Shown here piece by piece: positions 26,591 through 35,453 of a stretch of 64,000 nucleotides of DNA. A program made the position numbers and the translations under genes. The notes below the pieces were generated by a model. The model searched no databases. It worked only from the letters and a program-made list of their open reading frames with translations, and was not told where the DNA came from. The stretch spans positions 161,005-225,004 of the forward strand of contig CAINNJ010000023.1 of NCBI GenBank assembly GCA_903851195.1, in the 5' to 3' direction. Source of the stretch: an uncultured Acidobacteriia bacterium (lineage in GTDB: Bacteria > Acidobacteriota > Terriglobia > Bryobacterales > Bryobacteraceae). Within the stretch, counting starts at the first letter, position 1. Every line of letters starts with the position of its first letter.

Positions 26591-29245
26591 ATGAGTGCTA
26601 TCAACACGAACGAGGAACATCACGTCCTGACGCTGGAGGAAATCGGCAACCTCACGCAGGAAGGCGGCCAGCCCGCTGAAACGCTGATGAACGTTGTTGC
26701 GCTCATCGCAAGACGCTTTCAGACCGAAGTCTGCTCCGCTTACCTGCTGGAACCCGACCGCGCCAATCTGGTGCTGGCGGCGTCCGTCGGCCTTCGCAAA
26801 GAATGCATCGGAACGCTTCGGCTGGGTCTGCACGAAGGGCTGACCGGTCTGGTGGCGGAAGAGGTGCGCCCCGTCGCGGTGAGCCAGGTCAATCTGCATC
26901 CGCGGTTCAAGTATTTCGGCGAAGCGGGCGAAGAGAATTACCAGTCGTTCGTTGGCGTGCCCGTCATCGAGCGCGGCATCCTGCAGGGCGTTCTGGTGGT
27001 CCAGACGATCGACACGCGCGTGTTCAGCAGCGATGAAATCCGCATGCTCATGGAGGCGGCGACGGAGGTCGCGCCCGTGATCGGCGAAGCCCGCAATCTG
27101 GCCCGCTTCATCGCGCCCACGCAGGAACGTCTCTGGGCGCTGGCCCGCAATCTGTGGTGGAGCTGGGATCACGAAGTCACCAGCATCTTCCGCGAACTCG
27201 ATCCCGTGCGTTTCCGCGAACTGAACCACAACCCGATCTCGCTGCTCTCGGAAATGCCGCTCGCCACCATTGAGCGGCGCGCCGGCGAACTGATGCTGCA
27301 CAGCCGCATCAATTACGCGTACCGTCGGCTGCAGGAATATCTGCGCTCCGACCGCACGTGGGCGGGCACGCACGCCGGCATCCTGCGGCCTCGTCCCGTG
27401 GCCTATTTCTCCGCCGAATTCGGCATTCATGAATCCGTTCCCATCTATTCCGGCGGCCTGGGAGTGCTGGCGGGCGATCACATCAAGAGCGCGTCGGACC
27501 TGGATATTCCGCTGGTCGGCATCGGGCTTTTTTACGCGCAGGGTTATTTCCGTCAGCGCCTCAATATTGATGGCTGGCAGCAGGAAGATTATCTCCCGAC
27601 CGACGTGAACTCCCTTCCCATGGAACCCGCCATCGGCGTGAACGGCGCCCCGGTGAACATTCAGATCGATACCCGCCGCGGAGCGATCCTCGCCAAAGTC
27701 TGGCGCATGAAAGTGGGCCGCATCGATCTGCTGCTGCTCGATTCGAACGTGGAAGGCAATGCCCCCGAAGACCGCGAACTGACCTCGCAGTTATATGGCG
27801 GCGATGGTCGCGTGCGCATTCGCCAGGAGCTGCTTCTGGGCGTCGGCGGCGTGCGCGCGCTGCGGGCCATGGGGATCACGCCGGGCGTTTATCACATGAA
27901 CGAAGGGCATTCCGGCTTCGCGGTGCTGGAAGCGATCCGCACCCGCATGGTGGATGAAGGGATGGGTTTCGATCAGGCCGCGCCGGTGGTCACGCGGGAG
28001 GTTGTTTTCACGACGCACACGCCGGTGCCGGCGGGTCACGATCGCTTCCATGCCGATCTGATCGAAGAGCACCTGGGACCGCTGCGCGATTCGCTCGGTA
28101 TCTCGCGCGAGCGCCTGATGGAACTCGGGCGCGAGAGTCCGCATCACCACCATGAGTTCTGCATGACCGTGCTGGGTCTGAAACTGGCGCGGCGCGCCAA
28201 CGCCGTTTCCGCTCTGCACGGCGAGGTTTCGCGCGCCATGTGGACCGGGCTGTTCCCGGGCCGCAGTGAAGACTCCGTGCCGATCGGCCATGTCACCAAC
28301 GGCGTGCACGTGCCCTCCTGGCTGGCGCCGCAGATGTTCCGGCTTTACGACCGTCATCTGGGGGCAGGCTGGCATGAACATTCCGGCGAGTCGCGCATCT
28401 GGGAAGGGATTGAAAATATCGACGATGCCGAACTCTGGGAAACGCACCTCAGCCTGAAGACCCGTCTGCTGGAGTTCGTGCGCCGCCGGACCGTGGAGCA
28501 GGCGCGCCGCAGAAGCGAATCGCCCGAGACGCTCGCGCGGCTGGGACGTGTGCTGAGTCCGGATGCGCTCACCATCGGCTTCGCGCGCCGGTTCGCCACC
28601 TACAAGCGGGCCAACCTCATCTTGGCGGATATCGAGCGTCTGGGCGCGATGGTGAACGATCCCAAACGCCCTGTGCAGTTTGTCTTCGCCGGCAAGGCCC
28701 ATCCTCGTGACGAGCCCGGCAAGCGGGTGCTGCAGCAGATTGCCGAACTGATGCGGGATAAACAGTTCGCAGACCGGTTTGTCTTCGTGGAAGACTACGA
28801 CATCAACGTGGGGCGCCACCTGGTGCAGGGCGTGGATGTCTGGCTCAACAATCCGCGGAGACCGCTGGAAGCGTCCGGAACCAGCGGACAAAAAGTGGTG
28901 CTGAACGGCGGGTTGAACCTGAGTGTTCCCGATGGCTGGTGGGCGGAAGCGTATGACGGGCTGAACGGATTTTCCATCGGCACCGGACGCACCCACAGCA
29001 ACCTGGACATCCACGACTCGCGCGACGGAGAAGACCTTTACCGCACCCTGAAAGACGAGGTTATTCCGCTCTACTACCAGCGCGACCGGGACGGCTTGCC
29101 GCGTGGCTGGATCAAAAGGATGAAGCGCACAATCCGCACTCTGGGATGGCGCTTCAACGCCGACCGCATGGTGATGGATTACACGCTGAAGTGCTATGTT
29201 CCTGCGGCGGGCGGGACGTCCAGTGACATGTCGAGAAACTGCTGA
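26591..29245 (+). CDS. glgP: Alpha-glucan phosphorylase with N-terminal GAF domain
   Basis: An 884-residue GT35 enzyme that releases glucose-1-phosphate from glycogen or maltodextrin. Residues 1-165 form a GAF domain (LTLEEIGNLTQEGG..., FVGVPVIERGILQGVLVVQT), similar to the sensor of PtsP. The phosphorylase begins near LWALARNLWWSWDHEV (about 180). GGLGVLAGDH and the pyridoxal-phosphate site EASGTSGQKVVLNGG (Lys about 766) are typical of the short alpha-glucan phosphorylase subfamily. The phosphorylase part lacks the long regulatory N-terminus of the classical enzyme; the GAF domain may take over allosteric control (inference). It ends in front of a long perfect inverted repeat. Confidence 0.92.
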   Translation: MSAINTNEEHHVLTLEEIGNLTQEGGQPAETLMNVVALIARRFQTEVCSAYLLEPDRANLVLAASVGLRKECIGTLRLGLHEGLTGLVAEEVRPVAVSQVNLHPRFKYFGEAGEENYQSFVGVPVIERGILQGVLVVQTIDTRVFSSDEIRMLMEAATEVAPVIGEARNLARFIAPTQERLWALARNLWWSWDHEVTSIFRELDPVRFRELNHNPISLLSEMPLATIERRAGELMLHSRINYAYRRLQEYLRSDRTWAGTHAGILRPRPVAYFSAEFGIHESVPIYSGGLGVLAGDHIKSASDLDIPLVGIGLFYAQGYFRQRLNIDGWQQEDYLPTDVNSLPMEPAIGVNGAPVNIQIDTRRGAILAKVWRMKVGRIDLLLLDSNVEGNAPEDRELTSQLYGGDGRVRIRQELLLGVGGVRALRAMGITPGVYHMNEGHSGFAVLEAIRTRMVDEGMGFDQAAPVVTREVVFTTHTPVPAGHDRFHADLIEEHLGPLRDSLGISRERLMELGRESPHHHHEFCMTVLGLKLARRANAVSALHGEVSRAMWTGLFPGRSEDSVPIGHVTNGVHVPSWLAPQMFRLYDRHLGAGWHEHSGESRIWEGIENIDDAELWETHLSLKTRLLEFVRRRTVEQARRRSESPETLARLGRVLSPDALTIGFARRFATYKRANLILADIERLGAMVNDPKRPVQFVFAGKAHPRDEPGKRVLQQIAELMRDKQFADRFVFVEDYDINVGRHLVQGVDVWLNNPRRPLEASGTSGQKVVLNGGLNLSVPDGWWAEAYDGLNGFSIGTGRTHSNLDIHDSRDGEDLYRTLKDEVIPLYYQRDRDGLPRGWIKRMKRTIRTLGWRFNADRMVMDYTLKCYVPAAGGTSSDMSRNC

Positions 29246-29252
29246 AATCAGG

Positions 29253-29293
29253 AATCCGCGGCAGGTCCCGCAGAGGCGGACCTGCCGCGGATT
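29253..29293. terminator. Bidirectional terminator between glgP and the DUF3309 gene
   Basis: A perfect 16-bp inverted repeat, AATCCGCGGCAGGTCC (29253-29268) and its complement (29278-29293), with a 9-base loop. It lies between two convergent genes. No strong T-tract follows on either strand, but the stem is very stable. Confidence 0.72.
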
Positions 29294-29299
29294 GCAGCC

Positions 29300-29461
29300 T
29301 TACCGGCCGGGAATGAATCCCAGCAGATAGGCGACTACCAGAATCAGAACAATGGTTCCGACGCCGATTCCGGCACCCCCGCCATAGCCCCAGCGGCTGT
29401 GGCCGTAGTAACCGCCACCGCCTCCCAGTAACAGAATCAGAAGAATAATCAGAATGAGCAT
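29300..29461 (-). CDS. DUF3309-family small membrane protein
   Basis: A 53-residue protein with two hydrophobic helices, MLILIILLILLLGGG and IGVGTIVLILVVAYLLG, joined by the Gly/Tyr/Trp loop HSRWGYGGG. This HSRxWGYG loop between two helices is the DUF3309 signature. Function is unknown; relatives occur widely in proteobacteria and acidobacteria, often near stress genes. The next gene upstream on this strand encodes a CsbD protein, which fits a stress locus. No clear ribosome site is seen. Confidence 0.82.
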   Translation of the reverse strand: MLILIILLILLLGGGGGYYGHSRWGYGGGAGIGVGTIVLILVVAYLLGFIPGR

Positions 29462-29494
29462 TTGTCGAAGGTCCGAATGCGCCGGGAACTGCTC

Positions 29495-29674
29495 CTAAGT
29501 GCCCAGAACTTTTTCGACCTGACCGGCTTTATTCTGCACTTTCCCGCCGATCTTTTCCGCGGTTCCCTCGTCCTGCATGTCCGGGTTGTTCGTGAGTTCG
29601 CCGATTTTCTCTTTAACGGCGCCCTTCGCTTCGTGCATCTTACCGGTAACCTGATCTTTTGTGCTGTCTTTCAT
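29495..29674 (-). CDS. CsbD-family stress protein
   Basis: A 59-residue hydrophilic protein with the CsbD pattern: KDQVTGKMHEAKGAVKEKIG, then a middle Asp/Met segment, then EKIGGKVQNKAGQVEKVLG. CsbD proteins form small helical bundles induced by general stress; the molecular role is not established. AGGAG lies 10 bases before the ATG at 29674. It starts 24 bases after wecB ends and may be co-transcribed with it. Confidence 0.85.
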   Translation of the reverse strand: MKDSTKDQVTGKMHEAKGAVKEKIGELTNNPDMQDEGTAEKIGGKVQNKAGQVEKVLGT

Positions 29675-29698
29675 GGAAAGTAAGCTCCTGACCGGGTA

Positions 29699-30832
29699 CT
29701 AGGCACGTGCCGCTCCAAACCGGAAGTGCCCCGAGCTGGCCACGGCAATCCGATCACTGGCGTTCCCGTCGCCGTACGGATTATGCATTCTGGCCATGGC
29801 GTCGCGGTCTCGCGGGTCGTCGAGCAGACGGCCCACTTCGAACACGATCCGGTCCTCCGAGGTACCCACCAATCGCACGGTGCCCGCCTCCACGGCTTCC
29901 GGGCGCTCGGTTTTGTCCCGCATCACCAGCACCGGCTTGCCGAGCGAGGGCCCTTCTTCCTGCACGCCGCCGGAATCGGTCAGCAGCAGCCATGCCCGCT
30001 GCATCAGATCGACGAACGGAACGTAATCGAGAGGCTCGATCAGGTGGACGCCAGGCAATCCGGCCAGATGTTTTTGCACCGGCGCCATCACGCGCGGATT
30101 CCGGTGGACGGGATAAACAATCTCCACGTCGCCGCGCAGCGCGAGGCCCCGAAGGGCGGCGCAGATGCCTTCGAAACCCGGGCCGAAACTCTCGCGACGG
30201 TGCGCGGTCACCACGATCAGCCGTTTCCGCGCATCGAGAAAGCTGCCGTCGAAGCCCGGCAACTCGCCGGAGAGAAGGCGTTGGCGCACGTGCAGAACCG
30301 CATCGATTCCCGAATTCCCGGTCACATGGATGGTTTCGGGTGCAATGCCCTCTTTCAGCAGGTTTTGGCGAGAGCCTTCAGTCGCCGCGAAATGGAGCAA
30401 GGCCAGCCGCGTTGTGACCACCCGGTTCATTTCTTCCGGAAAGGGTTGCGCCATGTCGCCGGTGCGCAGGCCGGCCTCCACGTGACCCACGGGAATGCGC
30501 GCATAGAATGCCGCGAGTGCTCCGCAAAGAGTAGTCGTGGTGTCGCCCTGCACGTAGACGATATCCGGCTTCGCCTGGGCGAGCACCGGTTCCAGCGCCG
30601 CCAGCATGCGCGAAGAAGACGCGGCCAGCGTCTGGTCCGGCGTCATCAGGTTGAGGTCGAAATCCGGAGTCACTCCGAAGGCGGCCAGCACCTGATCGAG
30701 CATCTGACGGTGCTGCGCGGTTACGGCCACACGCACCGAGTACTGGTGCGGCCTCGCCTTCATATGCAGGATGACGGGGCAGAGCTTGATTGCCTCCGGG
30801 CGGGTTCCGAATACGAAAAGAGTTTTCAGCAT
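29699..30832 (-). CDS. wecB: UDP-N-acetylglucosamine 2-epimerase (non-hydrolysing)
   Basis: A 377-residue cytoplasmic enzyme that interconverts UDP-GlcNAc and UDP-ManNAc for surface polysaccharides. The N-terminus LFVFGTRPEAIKLCPVI is the family signature. HVEAGLRTGDMAQPFPEE and the C-terminal TDSGGVQEEGPSLGKPV with VLVMRDKTERPEA complete the active site. Length matches the family. infA lies upstream 48 bp away, an unusual neighbour. No other polysaccharide gene is adjacent, so the end product is unknown. Confidence 0.94.
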   Translation of the reverse strand: MLKTLFVFGTRPEAIKLCPVILHMKARPHQYSVRVAVTAQHRQMLDQVLAAFGVTPDFDLNLMTPDQTLAASSSRMLAALEPVLAQAKPDIVYVQGDTTTTLCGALAAFYARIPVGHVEAGLRTGDMAQPFPEEMNRVVTTRLALLHFAATEGSRQNLLKEGIAPETIHVTGNSGIDAVLHVRQRLLSGELPGFDGSFLDARKRLIVVTAHRRESFGPGFEGICAALRGLALRGDVEIVYPVHRNPRVMAPVQKHLAGLPGVHLIEPLDYVPFVDLMQRAWLLLTDSGGVQEEGPSLGKPVLVMRDKTERPEAVEAGTVRLVGTSEDRIVFEVGRLLDDPRDRDAMARMHNPYGDGNASDRIAVASSGHFRFGAARA

Positions 30833-30880
30833 CTCTTCTGCTTCAGTGCCCCGGGGCAGGGAAAAATCTCCTGAAAAAAA

Positions 30881-31099
30881 CTAACGATGGCGGAACGTGA
30901 TCCGGCCTTTGGTCAGATCGTAGGGGGAAAGCTCCAGGGTGACCTTGTCGCCGGCCAGCACGCGAATGCGGTTCCGTCGCAGGCGTCCCGCGAGATGCGC
31001 CAGCACCACGCGTTCATGTTCCAGCTGCACACTAAACAAACCGCTCGGAAACTTTTCGAGAACGGTTCCCGTGACTTCAATACTGTCTTCCTTACTCAT
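30881..31099 (-). CDS. infA: Translation initiation factor IF-1
   Basis: A 72-residue OB-fold protein that binds the ribosomal A site during initiation. The sequence begins [20 protein letters not shown] and ends [12 protein letters not shown], diagnostic of IF-1. AGGTGG precedes the ATG at 31099. It is not in a ribosomal protein cluster (no rpmJ or rpsM next to it), so this may be a standalone or second infA copy. A strong terminator lies just upstream (31143-31182), so infA has its own promoter. Confidence 0.95.
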   Translation of the reverse strand: MSKEDSIEVTGTVLEKFPSGLFSVQLEHERVVLAHLAGRLRRNRIRVLAGDKVTLELSPYDLTKGRITFRHR

Positions 31100-31142
31100 T
31101 CCACCTCACTCTTTCAGATTTCTGCCGCTCGGCCCGCGAGAA

Positions 31143-31182
31143 ATAAAAACAGGGCTGCCGCGGTGGGTACCGCGCAGCCCTG
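31143..31182 (-). terminator. Intrinsic terminator of the 130-residue protein gene
   Basis: CAGGGCTGC (31150-31158) pairs with GCAGCCCTG (31174-31182), extended inward by CGCGGT/ACCGCG around a 3-base loop. On the minus strand the stem is followed directly by TTTTTATTT. A textbook rho-independent terminator, 62 bases after the stop at 31245. Confidence 0.88.
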
Positions 31183-31244
31183 CCGATCTTTTACGTCTTA
31201 GGACGATCTATACGCAATACGATGTCTACAGTATAGCGCCCGCC

Positions 31245-31637
31245 CTACGTTTGAGGGGGGTCTCGGGGACCCGGCCAGCGAATCACCAGAATGCCGGCTT
31301 CCACCGCGGGAAATGGCGAGTCATCCGCCCACGTTGCCGGCGTGACGGTCACGGAGCAGTTTCCCGGCGGCTCCGACACGACCTCAAAAGTTAAAGGGGA
31401 CGTGGGCGTTACCGTGCACGGGTTGTCGTCATAAATCGCCAGGGCCTCCACGGCTTCCGGCGAAAACGCGAGCAGGATGTCGCCGCCTTCGGTGCTGTCC
31501 GACACCACCGTGACCTTATCTCCCGCCCGAAATGGAACCGAAGCGGTGTTCTCGTCAATCCAGGTAAGGTTCGTCGAACCCGCCGCAGGTTTTGCCATGT
31601 TCCCGACCAGGGGAAACACGATCTTCGATTCTGCCAT
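31245..31637 (-). CDS. Hypothetical beta-rich protein, 130 residues
   Basis: No family is recognised. The sequence (MAESKIVFPLVGNMAKPAAG...) has no signal peptide, alternates hydrophobic and Thr/Val/Ser positions as in a beta-sandwich, and has two Cys (DDNPCTVT and PGNCSVTV) about 22 residues apart. The gene has its own terminator. The spacing of strands suggests an immunoglobulin-like or fibronectin-like fold, but this is inference. Confidence 0.7.
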   Translation of the reverse strand: MAESKIVFPLVGNMAKPAAGSTNLTWIDENTASVPFRAGDKVTVVSDSTEGGDILLAFSPEAVEALAIYDDNPCTVTPTSPLTFEVVSEPPGNCSVTVTPATWADDSPFPAVEAGILVIRWPGPRDPPQT

Positions 31638-31811
31638 GTCAATCCTTAGAAAGGTGATTTTGTTCGCTTCCGCAAACTTGCGAAACCGAGTATCTCACAA
31701 AAGCTCGGGAGCCGCCGGGCGCGGCGCCATCAGTCCGTGGAACCACCCGTTCAGCCGAGTCCGGCGGCTACAACCCGTCCTTTTTAAAAGCAGCCCCGGA
31801 AGCGCGCTGAC

Positions 31812-34391
31812 CTACTTCTTGGTCCTTATCGGAAGGGGCGCGAGCCCGGAAGCGGGATCGTCCAGCAAATTCGCCAGCTCCGGGCTCCTCCGCAGCATTT
31901 CGATCGTATAGCCGCGCCGCAGAGCTTCGCGGAGAAGCGGCAGCGCTTTATCACGGAATCCCAGAATCTCATAACCTTCCCCAACGCGCACCATGACGTC
32001 GGTGTCTTCCGGACTCATGGCGATCGCCTGCCGCAACAGCGTGAGGCTCTCGCGCCGGTCTCCGAGTGCCGCGCGATAGGTGGCCAGATCCGCAAGAAGG
32101 AACGCGTCCGCCGGGTTTTCCCGGCGCGCCTGAAGCGCCAGTTCGATCGCCTTGAGGTAAGCCGGGCGGGCTTTCTTCATGCCTCCCGAAGTGAACTGAA
32201 AGGCAACCCCGAGATTTGCCCAGTTCAGGTAATCGGCGGGGGCGAGTTCGGCTGCCCTGGCGAACGCATCGGCGGCCCTGTCGAATTCGCGGGTGGTAAG
32301 ACACAGGGTGCCCAGCGCGCGATAGTTTACCGGATCGTTCGGTGAGAGCCTGACGACCTTCCGGAATATAGTCCTCGCCGCATCGTACTGACCCTGCAGC
32401 ACATGAACTCTTCCGATATTATTCAGGACCATCACGTTGTCCGGCGCTGCATCCAGCGCATGGTTGAACTGCAGTTCCGCATCGTGCAGTTTGCCAGCGT
32501 TGAAAAGATAAACTCCCCGGTTGTTGAAATTCCGCCAGTCCGCCGGATTCAGATCGATCGCCTTCTGCCAGGAAGCTTCGGCATCCGCGTTCCTGCCCTG
32601 TGCCTGGTAAATTTCCGCGAGTTCCCGGTACACGTCGGCGTTGCGGGAGTCCAGTTCCAAAGCCCGCCGGAAGTCCTGCATCGCGATACTGCTTTGACCG
32701 GTGCCGTTGTGGATGCGCCCCAATGTGACGTAAATCGGCGCGAGTTCCCTGTCCAGTTCCAGAGCCCGGTTGGCGCTCGCCAGCGCCTTGTCTTTCAGCG
32801 GGATCTCTTTCGTCAGGCGAAACTGTTCCCAGTAAGCGTCGGCGAGTTCGGCCTGGGCGAGGGCGAACCGCGGGTCTGTCCGGAGAGTCTGCTGAAACAG
32901 TTCGACGGCTTTTGAAAGATTGCCAGGCTTATCCCGCCGAAGCAGCAGTTGATGCGCCTGCTGATAGGTGGTGTAGGCGCCGCCCGGAACGGTGTGGGTG
33001 TTCCCCCGGTACACCCCATATGCCGCCAGGGAAAGCAGCACCAGCGCTGCCAGCCCGGCCACGGCGATCCGACTCATCCTGCGTGCGGTCGCCTTCGGGC
33101 GCGAATCGACGAACGCCGCCAGCGCCTGCCGCATCCCTTCGGCGGAGTTGAAGCGCGCTTCCGGCCAGGGCGCGGTGGCCCGGTTAATGATGGCGCCCAG
33201 CGAGCCTGGGAAAACGGGCGGCGCGTCTTTCACCGGCTCTTGCTTCGCCGGGCCTTGCTCGACCGGGTCCGCAGGGAACCGGCCCGCGACAAGAAAGTAA
33301 AGCAGCACGCCGAGAGCGTAGATGTCGGAAGCGACCGACAGTTTGCCACCCGCCAGCAATTCCGGAGCGGTATAACGCGGCGTTCCCGCCAGGCTGGCTG
33401 CGATTCCGGGATCCTGACTCAGGCCGAAATCCATCAACAGAACACGCCCGGCGCCACCGGACGAACTCCGTTCCCGAATGGCATTCCCGGCCTTGATATC
33501 CCGGTGCAGGATACCGGCGCCATGCAGCGCGGACACCGCCTCGCACAACTGAATCAACATGCACGCGTCCTCGTAAGGATCGACGGGACCACTGGTTTTG
33601 ACCAGTGCCGCGAGCGTCACGCCTTCCACCCATTCGCTCCAGAGCCCGACGCGGCCGTCATGCGAATCCACGCCGTAGACCGGCACGATGTGAGGATGTT
33701 TCACCCGGGCCATCATGCGCGCTTCCTGCAGAATCGCGGCCTCGCCGGAGTGCTCTCCCTGGCCGGGACGCAGGAGCTTGAGCGCGACCTCGCGGTGCAG
33801 TTGCTGGTCCCAGGCCCGGTACACGACGCCGAAGCCTCCGGCGGCAACCGGCCTCAAATCGCGGAACTGGCCCCAGACCTCCGGATGGGCGAGCGGCTCG
33901 TCCCGCGGCGCCGCCGACATCGTGCGGGTTCTCTCCGGCCACGTTTGCGTATCGTCTGGCACCACGGCCGATCGCAGGTGGGAAAGGACGTCCAGGCGCC
34001 GCCGAAGCACGGGATCCGCCGGGCGCACCGTGGCGGGCGCCGAGCCATGACGGCACAGCAGCGGTTCCACGGCGGCCAGGAGTTCGGCTCCCCGGTGCTG
34101 TGTGCCGCGCGCGACCAGGCCCGCCACCAGAACCGCGGCTTCGGCGAGGTGTTCCGGCCGCAGTTCCAGAGACGTCTCCACCGCCGCAATCACCAGGGCC
34201 TGTTCCCGTTCCTGCAGTGCGGCCAGACCCTGCTGATAATCGCTCAGATCGGCCGGAAACAGGCCGAGCGAGAGTTGCAGCGGCAGCGCGCCTCCCCGCA
34301 GCCGGGCCTGAATCCGCCCCACGGTCTCAAACGGCTCCGCGGATTCGGCGATCCACGGAGGCAGCCAGTCATAGTGCGCGGAGTCCGACAC
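31812..34391 (-). CDS. Membrane Ser/Thr protein kinase with C-terminal TPR repeats
   Basis: An 859-residue PknB-type kinase. The kinase domain lies around residues 165-425: glycine loop AAGGFGVVYRAWDQ, Lys in EVALKLL, catalytic HRDIKAGN, DFG in LLMDFGLSQ and GTPRYTAPE in the activation segment. A transmembrane helix (IAVAGLAALVLLSLAAYG) sits near residue 450. The extracytoplasmic part has at least ten TPR units (residues 475-840). The N-terminal 160 residues are an Ala/Leu-rich helical region. This architecture is common in Acidobacteria, where the TPR part is thought to sense or bind partners. All catalytic residues are present, so it should be active. Confidence 0.93.
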   Translation of the reverse strand: MSDSAHYDWLPPWIAESAEPFETVGRIQARLRGGALPLQLSLGLFPADLSDYQQGLAALQEREQALVIAAVETSLELRPEHLAEAAVLVAGLVARGTQHRGAELLAAVEPLLCRHGSAPATVRPADPVLRRRLDVLSHLRSAVVPDDTQTWPERTRTMSAAPRDEPLAHPEVWGQFRDLRPVAAGGFGVVYRAWDQQLHREVALKLLRPGQGEHSGEAAILQEARMMARVKHPHIVPVYGVDSHDGRVGLWSEWVEGVTLAALVKTSGPVDPYEDACMLIQLCEAVSALHGAGILHRDIKAGNAIRERSSSGGAGRVLLMDFGLSQDPGIAASLAGTPRYTAPELLAGGKLSVASDIYALGVLLYFLVAGRFPADPVEQGPAKQEPVKDAPPVFPGSLGAIINRATAPWPEARFNSAEGMRQALAAFVDSRPKATARRMSRIAVAGLAALVLLSLAAYGVYRGNTHTVPGGAYTTYQQAHQLLLRRDKPGNLSKAVELFQQTLRTDPRFALAQAELADAYWEQFRLTKEIPLKDKALASANRALELDRELAPIYVTLGRIHNGTGQSSIAMQDFRRALELDSRNADVYRELAEIYQAQGRNADAEASWQKAIDLNPADWRNFNNRGVYLFNAGKLHDAELQFNHALDAAPDNVMVLNNIGRVHVLQGQYDAARTIFRKVVRLSPNDPVNYRALGTLCLTTREFDRAADAFARAAELAPADYLNWANLGVAFQFTSGGMKKARPAYLKAIELALQARRENPADAFLLADLATYRAALGDRRESLTLLRQAIAMSPEDTDVMVRVGEGYEILGFRDKALPLLREALRRGYTIEMLRRSPELANLLDDPASGLAPLPIRTKK

Positions 34392-34481
34392 GGGTGTGCC
34401 GTATTATAGCGGACCGCGGCGGGACCGCCTCCTTTGGCACGCGCGCGTACCGGACGTCCTCTCTCGGGATAATGGGAAAGA

Positions 34482-35453
34482 ATGAAATACCGAAAACTTG
34501 GCAGGACCGGTCTGGAAGTCAGCGAAATCGGCTATGGCGCGTGGGGCATCAGCGGCAAGCAATGGATCGGCGCGACCGATGACGGCTCCCTGGCGGCGCT
34601 CCGGAAAGCCATTGAGCGCGGCGTGAACTTCATCGACACCGCGCTGGCTTACGGCGACGGGAAAAGTGAAGAACTGGTGGGCAAGGCCGTGGCGGAAACC
34701 GGCGAAAAGGTTTATGTCGCCACGAAAGTGCCTCCCATGAACCGGGTCTGGCCGGCGCGCCCGGACGTGAGCATCGACGACGTATTCCCGTATCAGTACA
34801 TCATCGATTCCACCGAGACCAGCCTGCGGAATCTGGGGGTCGAGACCATCGATCTGCAGCAGCTTCACGTCTGGAATCCGGCATGGGTGGATCGCGAAGA
34901 GTGGCGGCGCGCCTTCGAAACGCTGAAGACTTCAGGTAAGGTCCGGTATTTCGGCGTTTCGATCAACGATCACCAGCCGGACACCGGCATCGGCATCATT
35001 GAGACGAGGCTGATCGATACCGTGCAGGTGATTTACAACGTTTTCGATCAGACGCCCGAGAACGCGTTATTTCATTCCTGCATGACGAACAACATCGGCG
35101 TGCTGGCGCGCGTGCCGTTCGATGAAGGCTCGCTGACGGGCCGGATCAACCAGGCCACCACGTTCCCCGAAGGCGACTTCCGCAATCACTACTTCCGCGA
35201 CGACCGCAAAAAGCAGGTGGAAGAACGCCTGGTCGCGATCATGAAAGATCTGGGGCTTTCCGAACCGGGCGATATGGCGCCGGTGGCGATGCGCTTCTGC
35301 CTGTCGCATCCGGCCGTTTCCACCGTGATCCCCGGCATGCGATCGCTGTCCAGCGTCGAGTCGAACGTGGAAGCTTCTGCCCTGGGACCGCTGACCGAAG
35401 CGGCTTTGCAGATCCTGCGCCGGCACGCCTGGGACCGGAACTTCTACGCCTGA
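34482..35453 (+). CDS. Aldo/keto reductase
   Basis: A 323-residue NADPH-dependent oxidoreductase with a TIM-barrel fold. The catalytic tetrad is visible: Asp and Tyr in FIDTALAYGDGKSEEL (about residues 48-63), Lys in VYVATKVPP and His in LQQLHVWNP. The N-terminus KYRKLGRTGLEVSEIGYG is typical. The cofactor motif lies near PGMRSLSSVESNVEA. Substrate is unknown. It overlaps the threonine dehydratase gene by 10 bp at its 3' end (convergent). Confidence 0.92.
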   Translation: MKYRKLGRTGLEVSEIGYGAWGISGKQWIGATDDGSLAALRKAIERGVNFIDTALAYGDGKSEELVGKAVAETGEKVYVATKVPPMNRVWPARPDVSIDDVFPYQYIIDSTETSLRNLGVETIDLQQLHVWNPAWVDREEWRRAFETLKTSGKVRYFGVSINDHQPDTGIGIIETRLIDTVQVIYNVFDQTPENALFHSCMTNNIGVLARVPFDEGSLTGRINQATTFPEGDFRNHYFRDDRKKQVEERLVAIMKDLGLSEPGDMAPVAMRFCLSHPAVSTVIPGMRSLSSVESNVEASALGPLTEAALQILRRHAWDRNFYA

